Origin: Herbaspirillum frisingense GSF30
GTDB taxonomy: Bacteria; Pseudomonadota; Gammaproteobacteria; Burkholderiales; Burkholderiaceae_D
Reading direction: 5' to 3'
Assembly: GCF_000300975.2 (NCBI RefSeq)
Contig: NZ_AEEC02000007.1
Span: forward strand, 124,001 to 188,000
DNA: 64,000 nt
Made by a program: the position numbers and the translations under genes. Below are positions 42,935 to 53,365 of this stretch, piece by piece. Positions within the stretch are counted from its first letter, which is position 1. Each line of letters opens with the position of its first letter. The notes below the pieces were generated by a model. The model ran no database searches. It had not been told where the DNA came from and saw only the letters and a list, made by a program, of their open reading frames with translations.

Positions 42935-43715
42935 GCCGCAAGGCCTCCTCCGTATCCTGGCCGCGCGCGCGGCCACGCTGCTGCGCAGCCGCTACTGGTG
43001 GCTGGCACTGATCTGCCTGCCGCTGGCCGCCTCGGCCCAGCAAGGCATCCCCGCATTGAACAGCATGCCCGCGCCGGGCGGTGGCACGAATTATTCGCTG
43101 CCGATCCAGACCATGCTGTTGCTCACTTCGCTGTCGTTCATTCCGGCGGCGTTGCTGATGATGACCTGCTTCACGCGCATCGTGATCGTGCTGTCGCTGC
43201 TGCGCCAGGCGCTGGGCACGCAATCGACGCCACCCACCCAGGTGCTGATCGGCCTGTCGCTGTTCCTGACCTTCTTCGTCATGAGCCCGGTGTTCGACCG
43301 CATCTACACCGAGGCCTACCAGCCCTTCGCGGAAAACCGGATCCAGATGATGGAGGCCCTGGACAAGGGTGCCGCCCCGCTCAAGGAGTTCATGCTCAAG
43401 CAGACCCGCCAGTCCGACCTGGCGCTGTACGTCAAGCTCTCGCGCGGCCCGGCCCTGCAGGGACCGGAAGACGTGCCGCTGCGTCTGCTGGTGCCGGCCT
43501 TCGTCACCAGCGAATTGAAGACGGCCTTCCAGATCGGTTTTGCCATCTTCATCCCCTTCCTCATCATCGACATGGTGGTGGCCAGTATCCTGATGTCGAT
43601 GGGCATGATGATGATGTCGCCGGCCATCGTCTCGTTGCCCTTCAAGCTGATGCTGTTCGTGCTGGTGGATGGATGGCAGTTGTTGATCGGGTCTCTGGCC
43701 CAGAGTTTCTACTAG
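42915..43715 (+). CDS. fliP: Flagellar export gate protein FliP
   Basis: FliP is the core of the FliPQR export gate. The roughly 266-residue product has a cleavable signal-like segment ending ASAQQG and four membrane helices. Conserved stretches are [60 protein letters not shown] and [18 protein letters not shown]. Several in-frame starts exist (42882, 42915, 42918) inside the end of fliO; 42915 has AGG close by, but the choice is not certain. Confidence 0.95.
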   Translation: MMAAQAKPQGLLRILAARAATLLRSRYWWLALICLPLAASAQQGIPALNSMPAPGGGTNYSLPIQTMLLLTSLSFIPAALLMMTCFTRIVIVLSLLRQALGTQSTPPTQVLIGLSLFLTFFVMSPVFDRIYTEAYQPFAENRIQMMEALDKGAAPLKEFMLKQTRQSDLALYVKLSRGPALQGPEDVPLRLLVPAFVTSELKTAFQIGFAIFIPFLIIDMVVASILMSMGMMMMSPAIVSLPFKLMLFVLVDGWQLLIGSLAQSFY

Positions 43716-43734
43716 CCGCCGGCAAGGACCGACA

Positions 43735-44004
43735 ATGACTCCCGAAACCGTCATGACCATGGGCCGCCAGGCCATCGAAGTCACCCTCCTGATCGCCGCG
43801 CCGATGCTGCTCACGGCACTGGCCATCGGCCTGCTGGTGAGCATCTTCCAGGCTGCCACCCAGATCAATGAACAGACCCTGGCCTTCATTCCCAAGCTGG
43901 TAGGCGTATTCCTGGCCATGATCATCGCCGGTCCCTGGATGCTGAGCATCATCATGGACTACATGCACAACATGCTCACCGGCATTCCCGCCATGGTCCA
44001 GTAG
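43735..44004 (+). CDS. fliQ: Flagellar export gate protein FliQ
   Basis: FliQ is the small helical-hairpin subunit of the FliPQR gate. The 89-residue product has two membrane helices: ALAIGLLVSIFQAATQINEQT and FIPKLVGVFLAMIIAGPWML. It starts MTPETVMTMGRQAIEVTLLI. It lies 19 bases after fliP and 38 before fliR. Confidence 0.97.
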   Translation: MTPETVMTMGRQAIEVTLLIAAPMLLTALAIGLLVSIFQAATQINEQTLAFIPKLVGVFLAMIIAGPWMLSIIMDYMHNMLTGIPAMVQ

Positions 44005-44042
44005 CGCGCTTGCAGGACCGCGTGTCCGGCAACTCCTGATTC

Positions 44043-44846
44043 ATGCTTACCTTCTCCAGCCAGCAGCTCTACACCTGGGTTGCCATGTTCATCTGGCCGA
44101 CCACCCGCATCCTCGGGCTGCTGTCCATCGCACCGCCTTTCGGCAGTGCCAGCGTGCCGATGCTGGTGAAAGTCCTGCTGGGCATCGCCATCGGCGCGGT
44201 GCTGGCGCCGGACGTGCCGGTGCCACCGGCGATCGACCCGATGTCGATGACCGGCCTCCTGATCCTGCTGCAGCAGTTGCTGATCGGCCTGTCCATGGGC
44301 CTTGCCATGCGCGTGGTGTTTGCCGCCGTCGAAGCAGCCGGCGAACTGACCAGTTCCACCATGGGCCTGTCCTTTGCCGCCTTCTTCGATCCGCAAAGCC
44401 AGGGCCGCACGGCCGTCATCAGCCAGGTCCTGTCACTGCTGGCCACCATGGTCTTCCTGAGCCTGAACGGCCACCTGCTGCTGCTGCAGGTGATGGCCGA
44501 AAGCTTCCACACCCTGCCCATCACCGGCCAGCCGATCACCACCGAGGGCTTCCACCAGCTTGTCCTGTGGGGTGCCAAGGTGTTCAGCATGGGGGTGCAA
44601 TTGTCGCTGCCGCTGCTGATCGCCCTGCTGATCACCAACTTCGCGCTAGGCATCCTGACCCGCGCCGCGCCTCAATTGAACCTGTTCGGGATCGGTTTTT
44701 CGATTACCATGCTGTCCGGTTTCATCCTGATCGCCTTTGCCCTGCCCTACATGCTCACCCCCCTGCAACGTCTTCTCTCGGATGGCATCGAGATGGTGCG
44801 CCTGCTGGGTAGTGTGCCGCCGGTCAATGCATTGCCCAAACCGTGA
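44043..44846 (+). CDS. fliR: Flagellar export gate protein FliR
   Basis: FliR completes the FliPQR gate. The 267-residue product is highly hydrophobic, with about six membrane segments and family motifs FIWPTTRILGLLSIAPPFGS near the start, GELTSSTMGLSFAAFFDP near 100, and LTRAAPQLNLFGIGFSITML near 210. It is the last gene of the fliL-R block; no clear terminator separates it from macA. Confidence 0.96.
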   Translation: MLTFSSQQLYTWVAMFIWPTTRILGLLSIAPPFGSASVPMLVKVLLGIAIGAVLAPDVPVPPAIDPMSMTGLLILLQQLLIGLSMGLAMRVVFAAVEAAGELTSSTMGLSFAAFFDPQSQGRTAVISQVLSLLATMVFLSLNGHLLLLQVMAESFHTLPITGQPITTEGFHQLVLWGAKVFSMGVQLSLPLLIALLITNFALGILTRAAPQLNLFGIGFSITMLSGFILIAFALPYMLTPLQRLLSDGIEMVRLLGSVPPVNALPKP

Positions 44847-44982
44847 GCAGGCGACTTAGCTTCGAGCGGGGTGATCGCCAGTGCGCGATGGCTCCACATT
44901 TACTTCTTCTGACGATCCGGCGGCCCGCCTTGCCACACACTGGCGGCTATCCGGTACTGACTACAGCGCGCCCATTTTTCGC

Positions 44983-46203
44983 ATGAATATTGCCTCCCTT
45001 CGCCGTCCCAAGATCATCGTCCTGGCACTCGCCGTCCTGCTCGTGGGCGGCTACGTCGTCCATCGCATGCTCACACCGCCGCCACCGCCCACCTACCTGA
45101 GCGCCACTGCCGCCGTGGCCGATATCCAGGACGTGGTACTCGCCAGCGGCACCGTCAAGGCCTACAAGCAGGTCAGCGTGGGTGCCCAGGTCTCGGGCCA
45201 GATCAAATCGCTCAAGGTGGTGCTGGGCGAGCGCGTCAAGAAGGGCCAGCTGGTGGCCGAGATCGATTCCATGACCCAGGCCAATACCCTGGCCAGCAGC
45301 GAATTCACGCTACAAAACCTGCAGGCCCAGTTGCGCTCCAAGGAAGCCACCCTGAAGCAGGCGCAACTGGCCTACGAGCGCCAGAAGACGATGCTGGCCG
45401 GTGACGCCAGTTCGCGCGAGAACTTCGAGACCGCCGAAGCCACCCTCAATGCCACCCGCGCCGACATCACCGGCCTGCAGGCGCAGATCAGGGATGGCGC
45501 CATCAAGGTGGACAATGCCCGCGTCAACCTGGGCTATACCCGCATCACCGCCCCCATCGACGGCGAAGTGGTGGCCATCGTGGCGCAGGAAGGACAGACC
45601 GTGAACGCCAACCAGTCCACGCCGACCATCATCAAGGTGGCGCGCATGGATACGGTCACCGTCAAGGCGCAGATCTCTGAAGCCGACGTGGTCCGCGTCA
45701 AGCCGGGCCTGCCGGTCTACTTCACCATCCTGGGCGACCCCGATCACCGCTACCGCACCACGCTGCGTGCCATCGAGCCGGCACCGGACTCCATCCTGCA
45801 GGACGAGACCTCCGCCAGTAGTCTCAGCAGCAGCAGCTCCAGCGCCACGTCCACGGCGATCTACTACAACGGCTTGCTGGACGTGCCCAATCCCGACGGC
45901 AAGTTGCGCATCTCCATGACCACCCAGGTCAACATCGTCCTGTCCGAAGCCAAGAACGCCGTGCTGGTGCCCTCGACCGCGCTGGGCGAGAAGGATGCCC
46001 AGGGCAGCTACCTCGTGCGCGTGCTCGATGAACAGGGCCTGGCACATGATCGGCGCGTCAAGATCGGCATCAACACCAATGCCCAGGTACAGATCACCGA
46101 GGGCCTGAAGGCCGGTGAGCGTGTCGTGACCGGCACCGCCGTGGCCGGCGCCACCGACAGCAGCAACAGCAGCGAACGCCGCGGTCCGCCGCCGCGCATG
46201 TAA
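44983..46203 (+). CDS. macA: MacA-like periplasmic adaptor of an ABC efflux pump
   Basis: MacA links the MacB ABC transporter to an outer membrane channel. The 406-residue product has an N-terminal membrane anchor ([17 protein letters not shown]), the biotinyl-lipoyl motif [20 protein letters not shown], a coiled hairpin (about 110-200), and the beta-barrel part with [21 protein letters not shown] Ser-rich insert ([14 protein letters not shown], near 285) is unusual. ATG 44983 begins the anchor. It is eight bases before macB. Confidence 0.92.
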   Translation: MNIASLRRPKIIVLALAVLLVGGYVVHRMLTPPPPPTYLSATAAVADIQDVVLASGTVKAYKQVSVGAQVSGQIKSLKVVLGERVKKGQLVAEIDSMTQANTLASSEFTLQNLQAQLRSKEATLKQAQLAYERQKTMLAGDASSRENFETAEATLNATRADITGLQAQIRDGAIKVDNARVNLGYTRITAPIDGEVVAIVAQEGQTVNANQSTPTIIKVARMDTVTVKAQISEADVVRVKPGLPVYFTILGDPDHRYRTTLRAIEPAPDSILQDETSASSLSSSSSSATSTAIYYNGLLDVPNPDGKLRISMTTQVNIVLSEAKNAVLVPSTALGEKDAQGSYLVRVLDEQGLAHDRRVKIGINTNAQVQITEGLKAGERVVTGTAVAGATDSSNSSERRGPPPRM

Positions 46204-46210
46204 GGCCGCC

Positions 46211-48190
46211 ATGACCACAGCCCTGCTGCAGCTGCGCGGCCTGCGCCGCGATTTCCCGGCCGGTGACGACAGCATCACCGTGCTCAATGACGTCAACCTC
46301 GACATCGAGGCCGGCGAGCTGGTGGCCATCGTCGGCGCCTCCGGCTCCGGCAAGTCGACCCTGATGAACATCCTCGGCTGCCTGGACAAGCCCAGTGCCG
46401 GCAGCTACCTGGTGGCCGGGCGCGAGACCGGCAAGCTCGATGCCGACGAACTGGCGCAATTGCGGCGCGAACATTTCGGCTTCATCTTCCAGCGCTACCA
46501 CCTGCTCTCGGACCTGGACGCCACCTCCAACGTTGAAGTGCCCTCGGTCTATGCCGGTCTGGACCCGGCGCAACGACGCCAGCGTGCCGCACAACTGCTG
46601 GCCCGCCTGGGCCTGGCCGAACGCAGCCATCACAAGCCGGGGCAATTGTCGGGTGGTCAGCAGCAGCGCGTGTCCATCGCGCGCGCCTTGATGAATGGCG
46701 GCGACGTCATCCTCGCCGACGAACCCACCGGCGCCCTGGACAGCCACAGCGGTCACGAGGTGATGAACATCCTCAAGGAACTGCATGCCGAAGGCCACAC
46801 CATCATCATCGTCACTCACGATATGCAGGTGGCCAGCAATGCCCAGCGCATCATCGAGATCAAGGATGGCGTGATCATCACCGACCGCCGCAATCTGCCG
46901 GCCGGGACCGATGCCACCACCCCCACGGGCAGCGGCAGCCCCTCCCGCCAACGCAGCGACCGCCAGCAGCAGGCCAGCCCCTGGCGCGCCACGCTGGACC
47001 GTCTTGGCGAGGCGCTGCGCATGTCACTGCTGGCCATGAACGCACACCGCCTGCGCAGCTTCCTGACCATGCTGGGCATCATCATCGGCATTGCCTCGGT
47101 GGTCTCGGTGGTGGCACTGGGAAGTGGCTCGCGCGAGCAGATCCTCTCCGACATCAGTGCCATGGGCACCAACACCATCGACATCTTCCCCGGCACCGAC
47201 TTCGGCGACATGAAGTCGGCGGCCATCCGCACCCTCACCCCGGCCGATGCCGCCGCCCTGGCCGAGCAGAACTTCGTCGACAGCGTCACTCCCAGCGTGG
47301 CCACGGCCTCCTCGGCGCGCTACGGCAACATCTCGGTGACCGCCACCATCAACGGCGTGGGCGAGCAGTATTTCCGCGTGCGCGGCCTGAAGATGGCGCA
47401 GGGCATGGGCTTCAACGACGAGAGCATCCGCCGCTATGCGCAGGAAGTGGTGATCGATGCCAATACCTACAAGAAGCTCTTCCCCAACGGTGGCAATGCC
47501 CTGGGCGAAGTGATCTTCCTGGGTAGCGTGCCCTGCCGCGTGATCGGCGTAACGCAAAAGCGCGAGAACGGGTTCGGCAACAACAGCGCGCTCAACGTCT
47601 GGGTGCCCTACACCACGGCGATGAGCCGGGTGATCGGGCAACGCTATCTGAGCGGCATCACCGTGCGGGTGAGCGACAACGTCCCCAGCGCCGCCGCCGA
47701 GGAAGGCATCACGCGGCTGATGACGCTGCGTCACCGGACCAAGGACTTCTACATCTTCAACACCGACAGCATCCGCCAGACCATCGAAAAGGCCACTGCC
47801 ACCCTCACCCTGCTGGTGTCGATGATCGCGCTGATCTCGCTGGTGGTGGGCGGCATCGGGGTGATGAACATCATGCTGGTGTCGGTCACCGAGCGCACCC
47901 GCGAGATCGGCGTGCGCATGGCGGTGGGCGCGCGCCAGAGCGACATCATGCAGCAGTTCCTGATCGAGGCGGTGCTGGTTTGCCTGGCCGGCGGGCTGCT
48001 GGGCGTGTTGCTGGCACTATCCTTCGGCGCCATCTTCGCGCACTTCGTCAGTAGCTTCCGGATGATCTATTCCACCGCCTCCATCGTCAGCGCCTTTGCC
48101 TGCTCCACCCTGATCGGCGTGGTCTTCGGCTTCCTGCCGGCGCGCAATGCAGCGCGCCTGAACCCGGTGGATGCCCTTGCACGCGAATGA
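46211..48190 (+). CDS. macB: MacB-like ABC transporter (ATPase fused to permease)
   Basis: MacB is an inner membrane mechanotransmission pump that exports macrolides, peptides or lipopeptides from the periplasm. The 659-residue product has the ABC domain with Walker [17 protein letters not shown], signature [15 protein letters not shown] and Walker [17 protein letters not shown]. The first membrane helix is near 285 ([20 protein letters not shown]), a large periplasmic domain follows, and the last three helices include [20 protein letters not shown]. The substrate cannot be told from sequence. It is ten bases before the outer membrane gene. Confidence 0.94.
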   Translation: MTTALLQLRGLRRDFPAGDDSITVLNDVNLDIEAGELVAIVGASGSGKSTLMNILGCLDKPSAGSYLVAGRETGKLDADELAQLRREHFGFIFQRYHLLSDLDATSNVEVPSVYAGLDPAQRRQRAAQLLARLGLAERSHHKPGQLSGGQQQRVSIARALMNGGDVILADEPTGALDSHSGHEVMNILKELHAEGHTIIIVTHDMQVASNAQRIIEIKDGVIITDRRNLPAGTDATTPTGSGSPSRQRSDRQQQASPWRATLDRLGEALRMSLLAMNAHRLRSFLTMLGIIIGIASVVSVVALGSGSREQILSDISAMGTNTIDIFPGTDFGDMKSAAIRTLTPADAAALAEQNFVDSVTPSVATASSARYGNISVTATINGVGEQYFRVRGLKMAQGMGFNDESIRRYAQEVVIDANTYKKLFPNGGNALGEVIFLGSVPCRVIGVTQKRENGFGNNSALNVWVPYTTAMSRVIGQRYLSGITVRVSDNVPSAAAEEGITRLMTLRHRTKDFYIFNTDSIRQTIEKATATLTLLVSMIALISLVVGGIGVMNIMLVSVTERTREIGVRMAVGARQSDIMQQFLIEAVLVCLAGGLLGVLLALSFGAIFAHFVSSFRMIYSTASIVSAFACSTLIGVVFGFLPARNAARLNPVDALARE

Positions 48191-48200
48191 TTCCATAGCC

Positions 48201-49604
48201 ATGTCCAAGCCTCTTCTCTCCCCACTTCCGCTGCTGCTGGCACTGGCCCTGCTGGGCGGCTGCAGTTCCCTGACGCGCACACCCTACGCGCCGCCGGTGA
48301 CCCAGGCGCCGCCGGCCTGGCAACAGGCGCCTGCGGCCGGCACGGTCGATGCCCAGCGCTGGTGGCAAGGTTTCGGCGACGCCGAACTGACCCGCCTGAT
48401 CGATGAAGTCCTGCGCAAGAACAATAATCTGGCTGCCGCCACCATCAAAGTACGACGCGCCCAAATGGTGGCCGGACTGGCGGACGATGCCTTCGTCCCG
48501 GCGCTTGGTGGCCAGCTCGGCACCAGCGCCAGCAAGCCCCTGAGCGGCAACCGCTCGACCACGCGCCAAAGCCAGAATTCGATCACCCTGTCTTATGAAG
48601 TGGATCTCTGGGGCCGCCTGGGCGCCAACTATGACGCAGCCCGCTGGGAGGCGCTGGCGACCGAACAGGATCGCGCCGCCACCGCGCTGACAATGGTCGG
48701 CACCACCGCGAGCCTTTACTGGACCGGCGCCTTCCTGAACCAGCGCATCCGCACCGCCGAGCAGAGCATAGCTTACGCCCGCAAGACGCTAGAACTGGTC
48801 AACACGCAATACGGTGCCGGCGCCGTCTCTTCGCTGGAAGTGCTGACGGCGCAGCAGAACCTGCTGAGCCAGCAGTCCAGCTATACCGACCTGATACGGC
48901 AGCGGGTGGAAAACGACAACGCCCTGGCGATTCTTTTCGACAGCCCGCCGGGACAGGTCTTTACGCTTCCGTCCAGCCTGCCTGAGCAGCCACTGCCAGC
49001 GCTTGAAGCCGGCCTGCCGGCCGACCTGCTGGGGCGCCGACCGGACCTGCGCGCGGCCGAACTGCGCCTGCGCGGCTCGCTGGCCAATGTCGACCTCACA
49101 CGACTGGGCTTCTATCCGCAACTGAACCTCACCGGCACGCTCGGTACCAGCAGTGACGCCCTGCTGCGTCTGGTACAGAATCCCTTGGCCACGCTGGGCG
49201 CCCAACTGACCCTGCCCTTCCTGCAGCAGACGCAGATGAAGCTCAAGGTCGGCGTCTCGCAGGCCGACTATGACACCGCCGTCACCAACTTCCGTCAGAC
49301 CCTGTATTCGGCCTTCAGCGAGGTCGAAAATGCCCTCGCGGCACGCCAGCAATATGCCAACCAGCAAGCCCTGCTGGTACGTAACCTGGAAGTGGCGCAG
49401 GCCGCCGAGCGACTGTTCGAGCTGCGTTACCGCGCCGGTTCGGTCACCTTGCAGGCCTGGCTGGATCAGCAGGACAAACGGCGTACCGCCGAGACTTCAC
49501 TGGCCCAGACGCGGCTGAACCAGCTCAAGAACCAGATGACGCTATACCAGGCTCTGGGCGGCGACGCCAGGGCAACCCCACCCGCCATGCCGCCAGCGCA
49601 GTAG
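48201..49604 (+). CDS. NodT-family outer membrane efflux lipoprotein (TolC-like)
   Basis: This is the outer membrane channel of the MacAB-type pump. The 467-residue product has a lipoprotein signal with lipobox ALLGGC, so Cys21 would be acylated. Two outer membrane efflux repeats follow. Typical NodT marks are WWQGFGDAELTRLIDEVL, YEVDLWGRLGANYDAARWEA and GLPADLLGRRPDLRAAELRLR. ATG 48201 starts the lipoprotein signal. It ends the three-gene operon before a strong terminator. Confidence 0.92.
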   Translation: MSKPLLSPLPLLLALALLGGCSSLTRTPYAPPVTQAPPAWQQAPAAGTVDAQRWWQGFGDAELTRLIDEVLRKNNNLAAATIKVRRAQMVAGLADDAFVPALGGQLGTSASKPLSGNRSTTRQSQNSITLSYEVDLWGRLGANYDAARWEALATEQDRAATALTMVGTTASLYWTGAFLNQRIRTAEQSIAYARKTLELVNTQYGAGAVSSLEVLTAQQNLLSQQSSYTDLIRQRVENDNALAILFDSPPGQVFTLPSSLPEQPLPALEAGLPADLLGRRPDLRAAELRLRGSLANVDLTRLGFYPQLNLTGTLGTSSDALLRLVQNPLATLGAQLTLPFLQQTQMKLKVGVSQADYDTAVTNFRQTLYSAFSEVENALAARQQYANQQALLVRNLEVAQAAERLFELRYRAGSVTLQAWLDQQDKRRTAETSLAQTRLNQLKNQMTLYQALGGDARATPPAMPPAQ

Positions 49605-49632
49605 CCAGCGCAATAGCAAGCGCAGTGCCAAA

Positions 49633-49669
49633 GCAAAAAGGCGAACCCGCGGGTTCGCCTTTCTTTTGC
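49633..49669. terminator. Bidirectional terminator between the efflux operon and flgL
   Basis: A perfect palindromic core (AAAGGCGAACCCG with its complement, 49637-49662) extends outward by GCAAAA/TTTTGC pairing. It serves both the efflux operon and the convergent flgKL transcript. Confidence 0.88.
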
Positions 49670-49709
49670 CTGGCGACCGCTGCCGAAAGCAGACGGTCTG
49701 CATCAGAAA

Positions 49710-50840
49710 TTACTTCAGATAGTTCAGCAGGGTCAGGCCGCTGGTGGTGACGAACACCTTCTGCGCCGCCGACAGGTAGGTCTGCTTGAGCGTCAGGTCA
49801 CTGATGAGTTCGCTGGTGTCGGACAGGTTGCGGCCCAGCAGGTTGTTGATGGTCTGGGTGTAGTTTTCCTTGTTGACTTCACCAGCGGCATCGAGGTTGT
49901 CCAGTTCATTCTGGCGTGCACCGATGGAGGCCTTGGCAGTGGACACGCTGCTGGAAATGGAATCGATCTGGGTATTGAACGCGGCCAGGTTGCGGTTCAG
50001 CGCGGCCTGGCTGCCCGGGATCGGCGTACGGGCAGCATCGGCGGCGTCGGCCTTGAGCTTGGCGGCGGCCGTGGCAGTGAACTGGGCCTGGTAGCCCGGA
50101 TCATCGGGCTTCATGCCATCCAGGGTCGCCTGTTGTGTCTTGTAGTCCTGGATCGGAAACTGACCCGCAGTAGGATACGCAAAGTTATTGGCTGCGATTT
50201 CGTCGGCCTTGTTGGCTGCCTCGGTCACCGGCACCGACAAGGTGTTGATCAGGTTGGTCATGGTCTTGAAGATATCCTGACCACCGCCCTGGAAGATCGC
50301 CTGACCAGACGCGCTGATGTCCATCTGGCGGGTCGAATCGACCTGCAGGGTGATGGCGCCCTGATCACCGTTGTAGGTCACGCCGCCGCTGCCGTCCAGG
50401 GTGAACGGCTGGGTCGTGCTCTTGAAGCCGGCGAAGATGTAGTTGCCCTGGCCGTCCTGGGCGTTGGCATAGCCCATCACTTCGTTCAGATTGCCCTTGA
50501 TCTCGGAAGCCATGTTGCTGCGTTCGGCATTGGAGTAGGAGGCATTGCCGGCTGCGATCACGTTGGACTTCAGCTTCGTCAGCATGTTGGTCAGGCTGTC
50601 CAGGGTACCCTGCACGCTCGACAGTGCGCTGTTGGCGTTCTGGCGGTTCACCTTGTACTGCTCATTCAAGTCCGACGTCTGTTTCATGTCGAGAGCGCGC
50701 GCAGCGGCGACTGGGTCGTCCGACGGCAGCAAGACCTTCTGCTGTGCTGTCACCTGCTGGTTCAGCTTCAGGATCTGACTCTGCAGAGTGGTCAGATCGT
50801 TGTTGCTCGTCTGATAGAGCATCTGGGTGCTAATACGCAT
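49710..50840 (-). CDS. flgL: Hook-filament junction protein FlgL (HAP3)
   Basis: FlgL joins the hook to the filament. The 376-residue product has flagellin-like ends: MRISTQMLYQTSNNDLTTLQ at the start and ETSELISDLTLKQTYLSAAQ-type sequence (DTSELISDLTLKQTYLSAAQ) at the end. The middle carries GNYIFAGFKSTTQPF, the junction-protein motif. It follows flgK by 23 bases and is probably transcribed with it from the sigma-28 promoter at 53249-53275. Confidence 0.96.
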   Translation of the reverse strand: MRISTQMLYQTSNNDLTTLQSQILKLNQQVTAQQKVLLPSDDPVAAARALDMKQTSDLNEQYKVNRQNANSALSSVQGTLDSLTNMLTKLKSNVIAAGNASYSNAERSNMASEIKGNLNEVMGYANAQDGQGNYIFAGFKSTTQPFTLDGSGGVTYNGDQGAITLQVDSTRQMDISASGQAIFQGGGQDIFKTMTNLINTLSVPVTEAANKADEIAANNFAYPTAGQFPIQDYKTQQATLDGMKPDDPGYQAQFTATAAAKLKADAADAARTPIPGSQAALNRNLAAFNTQIDSISSSVSTAKASIGARQNELDNLDAAGEVNKENYTQTINNLLGRNLSDTSELISDLTLKQTYLSAAQKVFVTTSGLTLLNYLK

Positions 50841-50863
50841 ATCGTCTTCCTCTATCTAACTGT

Positions 50864-53206
50864 TCAACCGCCCAGGGTGAGCAGCACATTGATCATGTCG
50901 CTGGCCGCCTGGATGATCTTGGCGGCCGCCTGGTATTGCTGCTGGTTGCGGATCATCTGCGCCAGTTCCTCATCCTGGTTGACCCCGGACTCGGATTGCT
51001 GCTGGGTCTGGATCGCCGTCAGCCTTGCCTTCTCGGCAGTGTTGGTGACATTGATCTCATTGGTCTTGTTGCCGATGGTGGCCACCAGCTGCGAGTACGA
51101 ACCCTGGAAGTTGGTGCCATTGATGGTCTTGGCCGTCTGCAGGTTGCCCATGGCCAGCATGTTGCGATTGTCCGAGGCGGCATTGGTATTGGCCGCGATG
51201 GTGAACTGGTCGCCATCAGAAGGCTGCCCGGAAATCTGGAACGATACCCCGCTGATCTCGTAGGTATCCCCCGCCGTGTAAGGCAGCACCGTGACACCGG
51301 CACCGATGGTGGTGGTGGTGCCATCCTTGTGCGTGATGGTACCGCCACCGGCCGGAACAGCCGGAGAAATCGTAAAGTTCGGCGGCGTGGCGGTGGCGTC
51401 GTACTCCAGCGTGGTTGGCTTGGTCAGCGGGGTCGTGGTGGTCAGGTAGGCCGGCGTGACCGATCCGGTGCTGATGGTGGCCGTACCCTTGTTGGCCGCG
51501 ACCGGCGCGAAGTTGAACTTGTCACCGGCCCCCGACGTGCTGGGCGTGCCGGTCAGCGTGAAGGACACGCCACCGCTGGTGATGGTCATGCCCGACTGGT
51601 AAGGGAATGCCGCGCCGCCGGCGACGGTGCCGCCGGTGCCATCCGGATTGGAATAGGTCACGTCCGGAACCGGAGTCGCATTGCTCCAGGCGCCCGTCAA
51701 CTGCAACACGGGCGGCACTGCCGCGCTCATCGAAGCAGTGAACGACACCGACGAACCCTGCTGGAACTTGGTCCCATCCAGCGAGGTGCTGGAGATGAGG
51801 GCATTGCCGGTATTGGCGGCCCCCGTGCTGGCGTTGACGTTGTTGGTGGCGTTGATCGAGGTCGAGATCGGCGCCGCCGTGGCCAGTAGCTGGGTGTTGT
51901 TCAGTGCCAGCGAGAAGCCGGCCGCGCCATTGGCGGTCGGCTGGATCTTGTAGATGTTGCCGTTCGGGATGGCCGGTGCGTAAGGACCGGGCGCGGCCGC
52001 ACCGTTGGAGTAGGTCACCCCATCCAGCGTCACCGGGAAATCGCCCGCCGCCTTGACGGTCTTGGTATTGTCAGACAGGCGGGTGAAGGTGTAATTGGTG
52101 CCGTCGTAGGTCAGCGTGTAGTCGCTGGTGCTCAAGGCCGACGGATCGCTAATCGTCGCCTTCAGGTCAGTCGTGCCGGTATTGGTCGGATAACCGATCA
52201 GGTTGGGCGAGCTGACATTGAACATGTTGGTGCCGGGATTGCCGTTCTGGTCCAGGCCCAGCTGTTGCTGCTGGTTGAAGGCGGTACCCAGGGCGATGGC
52301 GATACGGCCCAGCGCGTTTTGGGTCGGATCCAGGGTTTCGCTGCGGTACTTCAGCAGGCCACCAAGGCTGCCGCCGTCGTAGAAGAAGCTGTCCGGAATG
52401 GTCGAGGTGGTGCCACCGTTGACCTGGCCGATCTGCAGACGCGACACGTCGGTGGGTGAATTGGTCACTGCCAGCTGGGTCACGTTCTCGCCCGTCACCA
52501 GCGCCTGGCCCGTACCAATGAACACGCTCACGGCACCGGTATCCTGTGGCACGGTGGTGATCTTGACGTACTTGTTGAGCTCGGCCACCAACTGGTCACG
52601 CTGGTCCAGCAAGTCGTTGGGCTGCTGACCGCCACCGGTACCGATGGCATTGACGATGGCCTTGTTGAGCTGCGCCAGTTGCTGCGCGTAGGAGTTGATC
52701 GTGGTGACGGTAGATGTGATCTGGCTATTGACGCTGGCGCTGCTGGCCGAGAGCTGATCGTTGATGCTGGTCACCCGTGCCACCAGGGTCGAGGCCTGCG
52801 ACAGTACCGACTGGCGCGAAGCCTGGGTGTTCGGATTGGAGGCCAGGTTCTGGATCGCCGCAAAGAAATCCTGCAAGGACGGCGACAAGCCAGCCTTGGT
52901 GTCGGCCACCATGTTGTTGATCTGCGAGATCTCGGAGTAGTACGCATCCAGCGAGCTGGCCGAGGTCTGCGAGGCCAGTGCCTGCTTGGTCAGGAAGTCG
53001 TTGTAGACACGCTTGATCTCGGTGACCTGGGTCCCCTGGCCGACGAAGCCGTAGCCGTAGTTGATGCCGCCGGCCGAGCTCTGCACGACTTCCTGGCGGT
53101 TGTAGCCGGGCGTGGTGGCGTTGGAGATGTTGTGGCTGGTGGTGGCCTGAGCCGCCATGGCCGCCTGCAACGCGGATTGCCCGATACTGAAGATGTTAGT
53201 TGCCAT
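50864..53206 (-). CDS. flgK: Hook-filament junction protein FlgK (HAP1), long form
   Basis: FlgK is the first junction zone above the hook. The 780-residue product is much longer than the E. coli form of about 547. The conserved ends are NIFSIGQSALQAAMAAQATT with NISNATTPGYNRQ at the N-terminus, and NQQQYQAAAKIIQAASDMIN at the C-terminus. The extra length lies in the middle, which is rich in Thr, Gly, Ala and Pro and includes two related modules near residues 534 and 640 (GGVSFTLTGTPS...GDKFNF and SGVSFQISGQPSDGDQFTI). The frame is unbroken. Confidence 0.95.
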   Translation of the reverse strand: MATNIFSIGQSALQAAMAAQATTSHNISNATTPGYNRQEVVQSSAGGINYGYGFVGQGTQVTEIKRVYNDFLTKQALASQTSASSLDAYYSEISQINNMVADTKAGLSPSLQDFFAAIQNLASNPNTQASRQSVLSQASTLVARVTSINDQLSASSASVNSQITSTVTTINSYAQQLAQLNKAIVNAIGTGGGQQPNDLLDQRDQLVAELNKYVKITTVPQDTGAVSVFIGTGQALVTGENVTQLAVTNSPTDVSRLQIGQVNGGTTSTIPDSFFYDGGSLGGLLKYRSETLDPTQNALGRIAIALGTAFNQQQQLGLDQNGNPGTNMFNVSSPNLIGYPTNTGTTDLKATISDPSALSTSDYTLTYDGTNYTFTRLSDNTKTVKAAGDFPVTLDGVTYSNGAAAPGPYAPAIPNGNIYKIQPTANGAAGFSLALNNTQLLATAAPISTSINATNNVNASTGAANTGNALISSTSLDGTKFQQGSSVSFTASMSAAVPPVLQLTGAWSNATPVPDVTYSNPDGTGGTVAGGAAFPYQSGMTITSGGVSFTLTGTPSTSGAGDKFNFAPVAANKGTATISTGSVTPAYLTTTTPLTKPTTLEYDATATPPNFTISPAVPAGGGTITHKDGTTTTIGAGVTVLPYTAGDTYEISGVSFQISGQPSDGDQFTIAANTNAASDNRNMLAMGNLQTAKTINGTNFQGSYSQLVATIGNKTNEINVTNTAEKARLTAIQTQQQSESGVNQDEELAQMIRNQQQYQAAAKIIQAASDMINVLLTLGG

Positions 53207-53248
53207 GCTAGGTTGTCGTCCCTGAAAGCTTTTAGCGGAATAACCAAG

Positions 53249-53275
53249 TCAACGGCAGGATTGACCAAAACTTTA
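53249..53275 (-). promoter_or_regulatory. Sigma-28 (FliA)-type promoter of flgKL
   Basis: On the minus strand TAAAGTTT (plus 53268-53275, a perfect -35) is followed by exactly 11 bases and GCCGTTGA (plus 53249-53256; six of eight to consensus). It lies 43 bases before the flgK start, between flgJ and flgK, so flgKL can be expressed late. Confidence 0.75.
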
Positions 53276-53365
53276 GATGGCTGCGATCGAATTTGTTTCC
53301 GACTGGCACCGATGAGCTTGCCGCCGGGTAATCGCTCGCGGCCCAGGTCATGACCAGCGGGAAAC

